Below, one piece after another: positions 41,626 through 49,687 of a DNA stretch of 64,000 bases (position 1 is the first letter of the stretch; every line of letters begins with the position of its first letter). A program made the translations under genes and the position numbers. Under the pieces are notes generated by a model that was not told where the DNA came from, did not search any database, and saw only the letters and a program-made list of their open reading frames with translations. The DNA is from JAENVU01 sp046598395. GTDB lineage: Bacteria > Actinomycetota > Acidimicrobiia > IMCC26256 > JAENVU01. Location: contig JBKJIQ010000040.1 in assembly GCA_046598395.1 (NCBI GenBank), forward strand, positions 62,001 to 126,000. Reading direction: 5' to 3'.

Positions 41626-41798
41626 GTCGGCGCGCCCGCTTCGCGGTCGCGGAGAACAACTTCTTCGCGAAAGACCTTCACGTCACGCGGGGCATCGATC
41701 CCAATGCGAACTTGATCGCCGCGCACCTCGAGCACTGTGACGACGACGTCGTCGCCGATCATGATGCGCTCGTTGACGCGGCGGGTGAGAACCAACAT
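41622..41798 (-). CDS. csrA: Carbon storage regulator CsrA (58 residues)
   Basis: A short gene translated from the minus strand. The protein starts MLVLTRRVNERIMIGDDVVV, continues VLEVRGDQVRIGIDAPRDVK and ends VFREEVVLRDREAGAPT. The RNA-binding residues Leu4 and Arg44 (VFREE) of E. coli CsrA are conserved, and length is normal. GGGAGG precedes the ATG by five bases. CsrA binds GGA motifs in mRNA leaders to control translation. In Gram-positives it is usually linked to flagella and FliW, but no flagellar gene or fliW lies nearby; its upstream neighbour is a LuxR-type regulator. Confidence 0.93.
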   Translation of the reverse strand: MLVLTRRVNERIMIGDDVVVTVLEVRGDQVRIGIDAPRDVKVFREEVVLRDREAGAPT

Positions 41799-41883
41799 GG
41801 TGGCCTCCCTTCCATGACGAGGACCACGTCAGCCTAGAACGCGGCGCGGTCCAAAACCCGAAGGCCGAGACCCGTACTCAGCT

Positions 41884-42495
41884 TCACGTCAGAAGTCCGA
41901 GGCTCATCGCGCGCCCGAGTGCTTCGTTGCGGTTCCGCGCTTCGAGCTTCTCGTAGATGTGGGCAAGGTGCGTCTTGACCGTGGGCAACGAAACAAACAG
42001 TGCCGCGGCAATCTCCCGATTCGAAGATCCCACTGCGAGCAGGCCCAAGACCTCACGTTCGCGAGCCGTGAGCGACATCGGTTCGAGATCTTCGTCGGGG
42101 ACATCGCCCGCGACCAGCGCAGGGTCGATGTAACGCTCGCCCGCGAGCACGCGCTCTACCGCAACCAGCAGCGCGGGTGCGCTGATCGAACGCGCCAGCA
42201 GCCCGTCGACATCCACAGCAAGCAGATCGGCCAACGTCTCCCGCGGTGCGCGATTCAGCATCACCACCAGCCGAACTCCCGGCGCGTCTTCCCGTATCTG
42301 GCGGGCCATCTCTGCAACCGAGAGATCGTTCACGACTCCGACCACGGCAAGGCCGGGCGAGTGTTCCACCACGGCCTTCGCGAACTCTCGGGCCGATCCC
42401 ACGTCGGCCACCACGTCGTAACCGTCAGCACGCAAGACGGTCGTGAGACCGACTCGCACCAGGGGGACGACGTCCGCGACGACGACGCTCGTCAT
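41884..42495 (-). CDS. LuxR-family regulator with degenerate receiver domain
   Basis: A 203-residue protein with a CheY-like N-terminal domain and a C-terminal LuxR HTH (SLTAREREVLGLLAVGSSNR then LFVSLPTVKTHLAHIYEKLE). In the receiver the phospho-acceptor Asp is missing: the beta-3 strand reads LAVVGVVND with Gly at about residue 53, and only one acidic residue (Asp8) remains in the usual acidic pocket. It is therefore unlikely to be phosphorylated in the classic way. No partner kinase is adjacent. It lies upstream of csrA on the same strand; a shared transcript is possible. Confidence 0.85.
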   Translation of the reverse strand: MTSVVVADVVPLVRVGLTTVLRADGYDVVADVGSAREFAKAVVEHSPGLAVVGVVNDLSVAEMARQIREDAPGVRLVVMLNRAPRETLADLLAVDVDGLLARSISAPALLVAVERVLAGERYIDPALVAGDVPDEDLEPMSLTAREREVLGLLAVGSSNREIAAALFVSLPTVKTHLAHIYEKLEARNRNEALGRAMSLGLLT

Positions 42496-42540
42496 TCGCG
42501 GAGGCTACCGGTCCCTCCCAGAAAAACCATGCCAATCGCT

Positions 42541-43740
42541 CTACCAGCGCACCGGCAGCTTGGCGGGACCCCAGATACCAAAGGTGTCCGGTTTCCATTC
42601 CACCGGCCCCGCGGGTGCGAGGTTCGGCAACTGGGTGGCCAGCACCACCAGGGCTTCTTGGAGTTCCGCGCGCGCAAGATGGGCGCCAAGGCAGTAGTGA
42701 ATCCCACTGCCGAAGGTGAGATGCGGCGCGGTGGACTCGCGAGTGATGTCGAAATCCATGGGCTCAGGAAAGACCTCCGCGTCACGGTTCGCGCCAGACA
42801 GCGACGCGAAGACCAACGTGCCCTGCGGAAATATTGCGTCGCGATATTCGATGTCCTGAGACGCGACCCGCAACGTCCCTTGTACGGCGCCCAAGAATCG
42901 CATCGTCTCGTCGACCACGCGCGGCGCGAGCGCGGGATTGGCCACGAACCGTTCCCACTGCTCCGGGTAGGCGCCGAAGAGCGCCACGCAGCACGCAAGC
43001 TGATTGCGCGTGGTGTCGGTGCCGGCCATCAGCACTGCCTCCGCCAGCATCACCAGCTCATCGGTGGAAAGCCGATCGCCGGACTCTTCAGCCGCAATCA
43101 GCGCGCTGAGCAGATCGTCGCTCGGCTCGCGCCGCCGCCGCTCCACGAGAGCCCGTACGTAGGCATCGAGCTCGGCGCCGGCCTGCTCGATCGCGGGCAG
43201 ATCCTCCGCGAGGTTCTGGTTGAACATGCGGAAAATATCGGTGGCCCATCGCGAAAAGAGCTGCCAATCCGATCGCGGTGCGCCGAGCAACTCACAAATG
43301 ATCGGGATCGGGTACGGATCACACACGTCCGCCACGAAATCGCACTCGCCGTGCGGCTCGATAACACCGATCAGCTCGCCCATGACTTCGCCCATGAAAG
43401 GCCGCAGCCGGTTCGCGGCCGCCGGCGTGAACGCGGGGGCCACCAGGCGTCGCACCCGGGTGTGTTCATCGCCCTCCATCGAAAGAATCGAGGGCTGGCG
43501 TTCCTCCCTCGATTCGGCCATGCCTTGCATCTGAGGGAGAAGCGAGAGCGCGGAGTGGAAACGGCGGTCCCGCAGGATCGCGACGATGTCCGGATAGCCC
43601 ATCACCCCGTACCCCAGGGGGGTGCGCATCAACCAGTGCTCGGAATGACACTCGAGCAACCGCGCCATTCGTTGGTCGCGGTCGAGTCCCTCCGGCTCAT
43701 ACATCGGAAGATCGAGCTCGTGGACCGAAACCGAAACCAC
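42541..43740 (-). CDS. Cytochrome P450
   Basis: A 399-residue soluble bacterial P450. The heme-binding block is LTFGSGIHYCLGAHLARAEL with the thiolate Cys, the I-helix has MAGTDTTRNQLA, and the ExxR motif is ETMRFLG in the K-helix. It needs external ferredoxin and reductase; neither is nearby. The GTG at 43740 is preceded by GGAAGGAG. Substrate unknown; the other P450 in the window belongs to a different subgroup. Confidence 0.92.
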   Translation of the reverse strand: MVSVSVHELDLPMYEPEGLDRDQRMARLLECHSEHWLMRTPLGYGVMGYPDIVAILRDRRFHSALSLLPQMQGMAESREERQPSILSMEGDEHTRVRRLVAPAFTPAAANRLRPFMGEVMGELIGVIEPHGECDFVADVCDPYPIPIICELLGAPRSDWQLFSRWATDIFRMFNQNLAEDLPAIEQAGAELDAYVRALVERRRREPSDDLLSALIAAEESGDRLSTDELVMLAEAVLMAGTDTTRNQLACCVALFGAYPEQWERFVANPALAPRVVDETMRFLGAVQGTLRVASQDIEYRDAIFPQGTLVFASLSGANRDAEVFPEPMDFDITRESTAPHLTFGSGIHYCLGAHLARAELQEALVVLATQLPNLAPAGPVEWKPDTFGIWGPAKLPVRW

Positions 43741-43773
43741 GGTGCTCCTTCCGAGTTCGCCGAACTGTCTGAG

Positions 43774-43846
43774 TGGGTCGCCAGGGACTTGAACCCTGAA
43801 CCTGCGGGTTAAAAGCCCGATGCTCTGCCAGTTGAGCTAGCGACCC
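43774..43846 (-). tRNA. tRNA-Lys (anticodon TTT)
   Basis: A 73-nt cloverleaf on the minus strand. The acceptor stem is GGGTCGC/GCGACCC, the anticodon loop CTTTTAA gives anticodon TTT, and the T-arm is GGGTTCAAGTCCC-like (CAGGGTTCAAGTCCCTG). The discriminator base is A and no CCA is encoded. The top pair of the anticodon stem (T-C) is mismatched; the other four pairs are good. Confidence 0.93.
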
Positions 43847-43885
43847 GAGCGGTAGACACGATACCGCCGCCGGTCGCCCGAACCG

Positions 43886-44173
43886 TCAGTGATCCTCGCC
43901 CGGCAACAGTTCGTAGATCGGGTTCAGAATCGCGAGGCGCTGGTGATGCGCGCCGACCCGGCCGAACGCTCGAATTCGTCGGCCCAGGTGCACGCCGCCC
44001 AACTGCCGGCGTCCGAGGAATACGAGTTCGATACCACCGGTCTCGTCCAGCACCGTGCATTCGAGGCTCGGAACCGCGTCGGCCCAGGGCCGCATCCGCA
44101 CCGACCGGATGACACCTTCGATCGTGGCCATGTCTCGCCACCGAACGTCACCCACAGGAGTCGGTGCCGACAT
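43886..44173 (-). CDS. OB-fold nucleic acid-binding domain protein
   Basis: A 95-residue OB-fold protein. The pattern ATIEGVIRSVRMRPWADAVP then LECTVLDETGGIELVFLGRR and LGRRIRAFGRVGAHHQRLAI is the five-stranded barrel of RecG/aspartyl-tRNA synthetase-type OB domains. It follows the KimA-type permease by five bases on the same strand. In M. tuberculosis a similar OB-fold gene (Rv2694c) lies close to a potassium-type APC permease (Rv2690c), so this pairing is conserved, though why is unknown. Confidence 0.82.
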   Translation of the reverse strand: MSAPTPVGDVRWRDMATIEGVIRSVRMRPWADAVPSLECTVLDETGGIELVFLGRRQLGGVHLGRRIRAFGRVGAHHQRLAILNPIYELLPGEDH

Positions 44174-44178
44174 TGGAC

Positions 44179-46170
44179 TCATTCGCGGTGGTCGGGCGCC
44201 CCGACCAACTTCGTGATGTCGTGCGGCGACCGCAGCTGGTACGGAACGAACGTGACGTTGGCGTGCGGCAACACACCCAACGCCTTCGCGATTGAATCCG
44301 ACGTACGGTCGTGCAGGAAGCGGTGCCAGAACTCCTTGTACTCGCGTCGTGGCAGGAGCACGGTGACCTCGGTCCGACCATCCGCCACCGCTTCGGCCAC
44401 CACTTCCAGCGCGGCTCGGGCTATCCGCCGGTCGGGACACGCGACGATCTCCAACTGAAACTTGGAGAGCGGGAGCGTCGCCCACTCCTCCATCAGTTCT
44501 TCCGCAAGCTCCGGGTCCGCCGCGATGTGCACGGCGCGTAACTCGTCCGGGCGCAACGTGCGCGCGTACTGCACCGCACGGGCTGCGCTGCGGTCGAGTC
44601 GGTCGAGCAGGACCAGCACGGTGTGGCGCCGCAGCACCGGGACCGACGCGGCGGCCCGCGCGCCCTCGCTCAGCTGTTCCTTCTCCGACTCGTACTGACG
44701 GTTGAGTCGCACGAGCAGGAACACCAAGACCGGGACCAAGATCATGATCGCCCACGCGCCGTGAGTGAACTTGGTGATCGCGATCACGATGGTCACCACT
44801 CCGGTCACCACGGCGCCGGTCGCGTTGATCGCCAAACCAACTCGCCAGCCTGGTTCCCGCAAGCGGAGATGACGCACCGACATTCCGGCTTGGGACAACG
44901 TGAAAGACGTGAACACACCGATCGCGTACAGCGGAATCAGGTGCGTCACGTCGGCCTGGAACAGCACCACCAGCCCCGCCGCCGCGATCGAGAGCAGCAC
45001 GATGCCGTTCGAGAACACCAACCGGTGGCCCCGCTTCGTGAGTTGCTTCGGCATGAAGTGATCATCCGCGTGGAAGCTTGCGAGGCGGGGGAAGTCCGCA
45101 AAGCTGGTGTTCGCAGCAAGGACCAGAATCAACATCGTCGTGGCCTGCACCGCGTAAAAGGCCACGTGCCCAATCGTGCCGCTTCCGAAGACCCCGGCTG
45201 CGATCTGGGAGATCACGGTCTTCTTGTCGCTCGGGATCACCTGCATCTGCATCGCGAGCCACGAGATCCCGATGAACATGACACCCAAGCAGGTGCCCAT
45301 GACCATCAAGGTCGACCGCGCGTTCTTCCACTCGGGCGGCTTGAACGCCGGTACACCGTTGGAGATGGCTTCCACCCCCGTCATGGCCGCGCCGCCGGAC
45401 GCGAACGCGTGCAGGAGCAGGAAGATGCCCACGGAACCGCTCACCCCAATCTGTACGTGGCCGATAGGCGCGGGGGTGTGCTGCAACGTCCCGGTGGCCG
45501 CGTGATAAATCCCGACGCCGATCATCAGGAACATGCTGACCAAAAACGCGTAGGTCGGTACCGCGAACATCCGACCGGACTCTTTGACCCCGCGTAGGTT
45601 GCCCCACGCGATGATCGCGATGAACACCAAGGCGATCGGCACCCGATAGGGCCGCAACCAGCCGAAGGCGGAGTACAGCGCGGCCACACCGGCAGAAACC
45701 GACACCGCGACCGTGAGGATGTAGTCGGTCAGCAACGCAACGCCGGCCACCTGCGCGGGCAACAGACCAAGGTTGTCCTTGGTGACGATGTATGCGCCGC
45801 CCGCCGATGGATACGCCTTGATCGTCTGGCGGTAACTGAACATCAAGATGACGAGCACCGCGGTCATCGCGAGCGTGATTGGGAGGACGAACGAGAACGC
45901 GAGCAGTCCCACCACGGGAATGAGCGTGCGCAGGATCTCCTCGGTCGCATACGCCGTCGATGACAGCGCGTCGCTCGCGAACACGGCGAGGGCGGTCGGT
46001 CGACCGAGCCGCTCATGTTGGAGCTGGTCGGTATCCAGGGCGCGGCCGAGCAATTTCGACTTGAGCAAGTATCTCCGGGACTCGGCGATCTCGGCCGGTG
46101 CAACCGGCGGGAGTGGTCGCAGCGCCTCGGCATCACGCACAAAGGAGGAAGTCATCCCTCGATTCAACAC
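44179..46170 (-). CDS. KimA-type APC-family potassium permease
   Basis: A 663-residue membrane transporter. The N-terminal cytosolic segment ends in RLGRPTALAVFASDALSSTA, a hallmark of the KimA/YdaO group, and YATEEILRTLIPVVG follows. About twelve helices reach residue 500, then a cytosolic C-terminal domain (HTVLVLLDRLDRSAARAVQY) with a Usp-like fold. KimA proteins take up potassium and are inhibited by c-di-AMP in Bacillus. A GTG at 46170 is preferred because TGATAT lies six bases upstream; an ATG five codons later is an alternative. It is divergent from the KdpD-like kinase. Confidence 0.83.
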   Translation of the reverse strand: MLNRGMTSSFVRDAEALRPLPPVAPAEIAESRRYLLKSKLLGRALDTDQLQHERLGRPTALAVFASDALSSTAYATEEILRTLIPVVGLLAFSFVLPITLAMTAVLVILMFSYRQTIKAYPSAGGAYIVTKDNLGLLPAQVAGVALLTDYILTVAVSVSAGVAALYSAFGWLRPYRVPIALVFIAIIAWGNLRGVKESGRMFAVPTYAFLVSMFLMIGVGIYHAATGTLQHTPAPIGHVQIGVSGSVGIFLLLHAFASGGAAMTGVEAISNGVPAFKPPEWKNARSTLMVMGTCLGVMFIGISWLAMQMQVIPSDKKTVISQIAAGVFGSGTIGHVAFYAVQATTMLILVLAANTSFADFPRLASFHADDHFMPKQLTKRGHRLVFSNGIVLLSIAAAGLVVLFQADVTHLIPLYAIGVFTSFTLSQAGMSVRHLRLREPGWRVGLAINATGAVVTGVVTIVIAITKFTHGAWAIMILVPVLVFLLVRLNRQYESEKEQLSEGARAAASVPVLRRHTVLVLLDRLDRSAARAVQYARTLRPDELRAVHIAADPELAEELMEEWATLPLSKFQLEIVACPDRRIARAALEVVAEAVADGRTEVTVLLPRREYKEFWHRFLHDRTSDSIAKALGVLPHANVTFVPYQLRSPHDITKLVGAPDHRE

Positions 46171-46237
46171 CCGCCGATATCAAGATCTGATCAAGAGCAC
46201 CGCCAGACCCGCAAGGATCGCGTAAAGATCTCTGACC

Positions 46238-47380
46238 ATGGCCCGCGTTCCAAGTTCTGGTACCGCACCGTGGCTCGGCGCGACCCTCGGTGTCCTCACC
46301 ACCGTCGTCATCGGGGTTGCGCTCCTTCCCGTACGTGACCAACTGACCTCGGCCACGGTGGCGCTGGCATTGGTGCTCGTCGTGGTGGTTGCGGCGATCG
46401 TCGGCGGGTCCGCCGCCGCATTGGCCACGGCCGTCGCGGCCGCGGTCACGCTCAACCTCGGCTTCATTCGACCCTACGGGCGGTTCGACATCGCGGATGT
46501 CGATAACGCAACGGAGCTGGTTGCGTTCCTGGTCGTCGCGCTGATGGTCGGCCAACTCGTCGCCCGACTCGCCCAGCGACGATCACAGGCGTCGGAAGCG
46601 TCGCAACACGTCCGGGAGCTCGACGAGCGCGTCGAGGCGCTCCGCGACGAACGCTCACAACTCGCCCGCCGCGCCACGCGGGCCGAGGAGCTCGAACAGC
46701 TCGACGTCCAACGGGCCGCGCTCCTCCGATCGGTATCGCATGACCTGCGCACGCCACTCGCATCGATACGCGCCGTGGCTACCGACCTACGCGACGGCGT
46801 CGAGTACGACGACGCCACCCGCGTCGAGCTTCTCACCACGGTGTGCGACGAGGTCGATCGCCTCGACCGGTTCGTCGCGAACCTCCTGAGCATGAGCCGA
46901 ATCGAAGCCGGGGCATTTGAACCCGACCGCCAAGCGGTCGACGTTCGTGAGCTGGTTGAAGATCGCGTGCGCCAACTCGCGCCGCTGCTGCGAGATGTGA
47001 GTGTCCGGATCGACTTGCCCGACGACACCCCCCTCGTCGACGCCGACTACGCGCAGCTCGAGCAGGTGCTCAACAACCTTCTCGCCAACGCCTCGCGTCA
47101 TGCACCAGCCGGGAGCGACGTGTGGACTGCGGCCATCCGCGACGGCAACCTCCTTCGGATCGAGGTCTCGGACCAAGGAACCGGGATCACGCCCGACGAC
47201 GCAGCACGCATCTTCGAACCGTTCGTCCGTGGTTTGGGTAGCCGATCGACCGGCATCGGTCTGGCGATCTGCCGGTCGATCGTGGAGGCTCACGGAGGAA
47301 CGATCAACGTCCGTCGCACCTTCGGCGGCGGCGCTACGTTCGCGTTCACGGTCCCGATCCATACGAGTGAGCTGCCGTGA
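46238..47380 (+). CDS. KdpD-like sensor histidine kinase lacking the KdpD and Usp domains
   Basis: A 380-residue kinase. The N terminus has four helices of the DUF4118 KdpD membrane domain (VTLNLGFIRPYGRFDIADVD resembles the KdpD loop), then a coiled segment, the HisKA box SVSHDLRTPLASIRAVATDL, and HATPase boxes in NNLLANASRHAPAG, SDQGTGITPDDAARIFEPF and GIGLAICRSIVEAHGG. Full KdpD proteins have about 500 further N-terminal residues for potassium and ATP sensing; these are absent. It overlaps the response regulator by GTGA. Confidence 0.85.
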   Translation: MARVPSSGTAPWLGATLGVLTTVVIGVALLPVRDQLTSATVALALVLVVVVAAIVGGSAAALATAVAAAVTLNLGFIRPYGRFDIADVDNATELVAFLVVALMVGQLVARLAQRRSQASEASQHVRELDERVEALRDERSQLARRATRAEELEQLDVQRAALLRSVSHDLRTPLASIRAVATDLRDGVEYDDATRVELLTTVCDEVDRLDRFVANLLSMSRIEAGAFEPDRQAVDVRELVEDRVRQLAPLLRDVSVRIDLPDDTPLVDADYAQLEQVLNNLLANASRHAPAGSDVWTAAIRDGNLLRIEVSDQGTGITPDDAARIFEPFVRGLGSRSTGIGLAICRSIVEAHGGTINVRRTFGGGATFAFTVPIHTSELP

Positions 47381-48060
47381 CCATAATCCTGGTCGTTGAC
47401 GACGAACCCGCAATCCTCCGTACCCTCCGGGCGGGCCTCACCGCGCGGGGCTACGAAGTGATCACCGCCGCGTCCGGCCGTGCAGCATTGAACGAGCTGA
47501 CCCTCCGAGCCCCCGACGCCGTCATCCTCGACCTTGGCCTCGGTGACGTGGGCGGCGTCGAGATTTGTCGAACGGTCAGGGAATGGTCGGATGTCCCGAT
47601 CATCGTGCTCTCCGCCGAGGATTCCGATCACCGAAAGGTCATGGCGCTCGATGCGGGCGCAGATGATTACGTGACGAAGCCATTCTCGATGCCCGAATTG
47701 TTGGCGCGCGTTCGCGTCGCCCTCCGACGGCCCCGCGGCACGGACGAGCCCAACGATCCGATCTTCGAATGCGCCGATCTCCGGGTCGATATCTCTCGCC
47801 ACCTCGTGACGTTCCGTGGCGAGGCGGTCGAACTCACCCCAAAGGAGTTCGCGATGCTCGCGGTCCTGGCCCGGAATCCAGGACGGGTACTGACCCATCG
47901 AGCGATCCTGCACGAAGTATGGGGGCCGGGATACGACACTGAGACGCACTACTTGCGGGTCTACGCGAGTCAGATCCGCAAAAAGCTCGGGCCGGATGGT
48001 GGCCCTTTGCTCGTGGCGGAACCGGGGATCGGCTACCGCCTGATCGACCCAACGCTCTAG
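47377..48060 (+). CDS. kdpE: KdpE-like response regulator (OmpR family)
   Basis: A 227-residue regulator. The receiver has VVDDEPAILRTLRAGL, the phospho-acceptor Asp in AVILDLGLGDVGG and the switch Lys in DDYVTKPFSMPELLARV. The C-terminal winged helix (ELTPKEFAMLAVLARNPGRV then YASQIRKKLGPDGG) is KdpE-like. It is co-translated with the kinase. No kdpFABC genes are present, so the likely target is the divergent KimA-type permease; this is inference from layout. Confidence 0.88.
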   Translation: MTIILVVDDEPAILRTLRAGLTARGYEVITAASGRAALNELTLRAPDAVILDLGLGDVGGVEICRTVREWSDVPIIVLSAEDSDHRKVMALDAGADDYVTKPFSMPELLARVRVALRRPRGTDEPNDPIFECADLRVDISRHLVTFRGEAVELTPKEFAMLAVLARNPGRVLTHRAILHEVWGPGYDTETHYLRVYASQIRKKLGPDGGPLLVAEPGIGYRLIDPTL

Positions 48061-48064
48061 CGGG

Positions 48065-48823
48065 TCAGATCTCCGCGAGCGGACGACGGTCCTCGATCTG
48101 GGGCTGGCGTCCCGTACGCAACGGAGCAAGCGGCGCGTCCACCAACAGCGTCCGCTGGGTGACCGCACCGAACTCACGAACGGCCTGCTTCCACGAGCCC
48201 AGGCCGTCACGGTGCATGCTCGCCTGTTCGAACGCGGTCCAATCCGTCCAGGACGGGATCGCCCAGATCAGAATCACCTCGCCTTCGGATCGCATCGCGG
48301 TCGCGAATGCACCGACGAGCGAGATCCCGAACTCGGCGTACGCGTCAACCCCATACTGACCAACCGTTTCCAAGTAGTCACCGGCCGCGCCTACTGCCGT
48401 GCTCACGACTTCATGGGCGTAGACCTCGGTGCGGCGCCCCTCGGCGCACAGTTCGTCGATCGTTGGGCTCCACGGCGCGGGGACCACAATGCGGTCGACC
48501 CCGCCGCGGCGCAGATCGGCCGCCGCGGCCCACCATTCAGCCAACGACGGATCCTGGGTCCCGCCGCCCGTGAACTCACGTTCGAAGTTGGCGACGAGGC
48601 CGTCCCAACCCTCGAGCTCCCAGAGGTTGACGACCTCGGGCCAACGTCCGGTGGAGCCGACCGTCGCCCACACACCGAAGCACAGCTGGTTGCGTTCATC
48701 TCGCGCCACGGGGCACCAGTTGGCGGTCATGTGCTGCATGTAGCGCGCCCGGTTGTGCCCGATGATGTCGATGAACTCGTGGATGTACACCTTGCCGTTC
48801 ACCGCGTCGGTCATCGAGGTCAC
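48065..48823 (-). CDS. Two-repeat dimeric alpha/beta-barrel (NIPSNAP-like) protein
   Basis: A protein of about 250 residues with two related halves, each with strand-helix features of a dimeric alpha/beta barrel: KVYIHEFIDIIGHNRARYMQ in the first and TEVYAHEVVSTAVGAAGDYL in the second, each followed by a Trp-rich strand (VVNLWELEGWDGL and VILIWAIPSWTDWTAFEQ). The GTG at 48823 overlaps the upstream hydratase stop (GTGA); an ATG three codons later is equally possible. Such proteins often sit in steroid or aromatic catabolism clusters. No reaction can be assigned. Confidence 0.7.
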   Translation of the reverse strand: MTSMTDAVNGKVYIHEFIDIIGHNRARYMQHMTANWCPVARDERNQLCFGVWATVGSTGRWPEVVNLWELEGWDGLVANFEREFTGGGTQDPSLAEWWAAAADLRRGGVDRIVVPAPWSPTIDELCAEGRRTEVYAHEVVSTAVGAAGDYLETVGQYGVDAYAEFGISLVGAFATAMRSEGEVILIWAIPSWTDWTAFEQASMHRDGLGSWKQAVREFGAVTQRTLLVDAPLAPLRTGRQPQIEDRRPLAEI

Positions 48824-49617
48824 CGGCCCCGGAACTTCGCGTCGCGCTTCTCGCGGAACGCCGCCATTCCTTCGCGGAAATCCTCGGTACGCGACGACAG
48901 CTCCAGCGCGAACGCTTCATCGGACAGTTGTGACTCGAGCCGTGCATGGCGACCTGAGTGCAAAAGCGCTTTCGCCAACCCCAGCGCAACCGTCGGCCCG
49001 GTAGCCAGCCGGTCCACGATCACCGCGACAGTCGAGTCGAGTTCGTCGGGCGCAACCGCGTCATGGATCGCGCCCCACGCCGCCGCGTCGGTTCCACTCA
49101 GCACGCGGCCGAGCAACAGCAGTTCACGCGCCCGTACCTCACCTACCCGGCGCGGCAGCATCCACGTGGCGCCACTATCGGGCGTGAACCCGCGCTCCGT
49201 GAATGGTTCCCAGAACCGCGCGTCGGTCGTGGCCACGCAGAAATCAGCGGCGAGCGCGAGCTGGAACCCGATCCCCGCCGCCCAGCCTCTGACCGCACAC
49301 ACCACGGGAACTTGAGTCTCGAGCATGACCGGGATCAACCGGTGCGCATGCGTTGGCAATCGACGTTGGATACTTCCCGGTCGTGGCCGCTCGGTGCCCG
49401 CGTTGCGCGCCACAATGTCGGCACCGCCACAGAAGTGTTCACCAACGCCAGAGAGCAGGATCACCCGCACGGCGTCGTCGGTTCCCGCCTCGGTGATTGC
49501 AGCGATGAGGCCCAGCATCATGATGTCGTCGATTGCATTACGCCGCTCTGCACGATCGAGCGAAAGGCGCAGCACACCTTCAGCGAGCGTGACCTCGAGA
49601 CCAGCGACAGAGTCCAT
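48820..49617 (-). CDS. Enoyl-CoA hydratase/isomerase family protein
   Basis: A 265-residue crotonase-fold enzyme. The oxyanion-hole blocks are SGVGEHFCGGADIV near residue 60 and AVRGWAAGIGFQLALAADFC near 110. The two catalytic Glu of a true hydratase are only partly matched (WEPFTERGFTPDSGATWML), so isomerase or another crotonase reaction is possible. It starts with ATG nine bases after a TAGGTT element. It is divergent from the CYP142-like gene and co-translated with the alpha/beta-barrel gene, suggesting a shared catabolic role on CoA-linked compounds. Confidence 0.83.
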   Translation of the reverse strand: MDSVAGLEVTLAEGVLRLSLDRAERRNAIDDIMMLGLIAAITEAGTDDAVRVILLSGVGEHFCGGADIVARNAGTERPRPGSIQRRLPTHAHRLIPVMLETQVPVVCAVRGWAAGIGFQLALAADFCVATTDARFWEPFTERGFTPDSGATWMLPRRVGEVRARELLLLGRVLSGTDAAAWGAIHDAVAPDELDSTVAVIVDRLATGPTVALGLAKALLHSGRHARLESQLSDEAFALELSSRTEDFREGMAAFREKRDAKFRGR

Positions 49618-49626
49618 CGGCTGGAC

Positions 49627-49632
49627 AACCTA
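49627..49632 (-). promoter_or_regulatory. -10 element of the enoyl-CoA hydratase operon
   Basis: TAGGTT on the minus strand, nine nucleotides before the ATG at 49617, without a ribosome site. Confidence 0.4.
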
Positions 49633-49687
49633 TATTGCCCCCACCGCGGGGCCCGACCAGCCCGCCCCAGGGCCCTGAGAGGAACCG

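Noticed and set aside
41959..43812. Long plus-strand open frame (617 codons) opposite the LuxR and P450 genes
   Set aside because: It is a composition artefact opposite two recognisable genes and has no domain signature.
46171..46237. c-di-AMP (ydaO) riboswitch for the KimA-type permease
   Set aside because: Only 67 bp separate the divergent genes, too short for the known riboswitch fold, and no motif matches.
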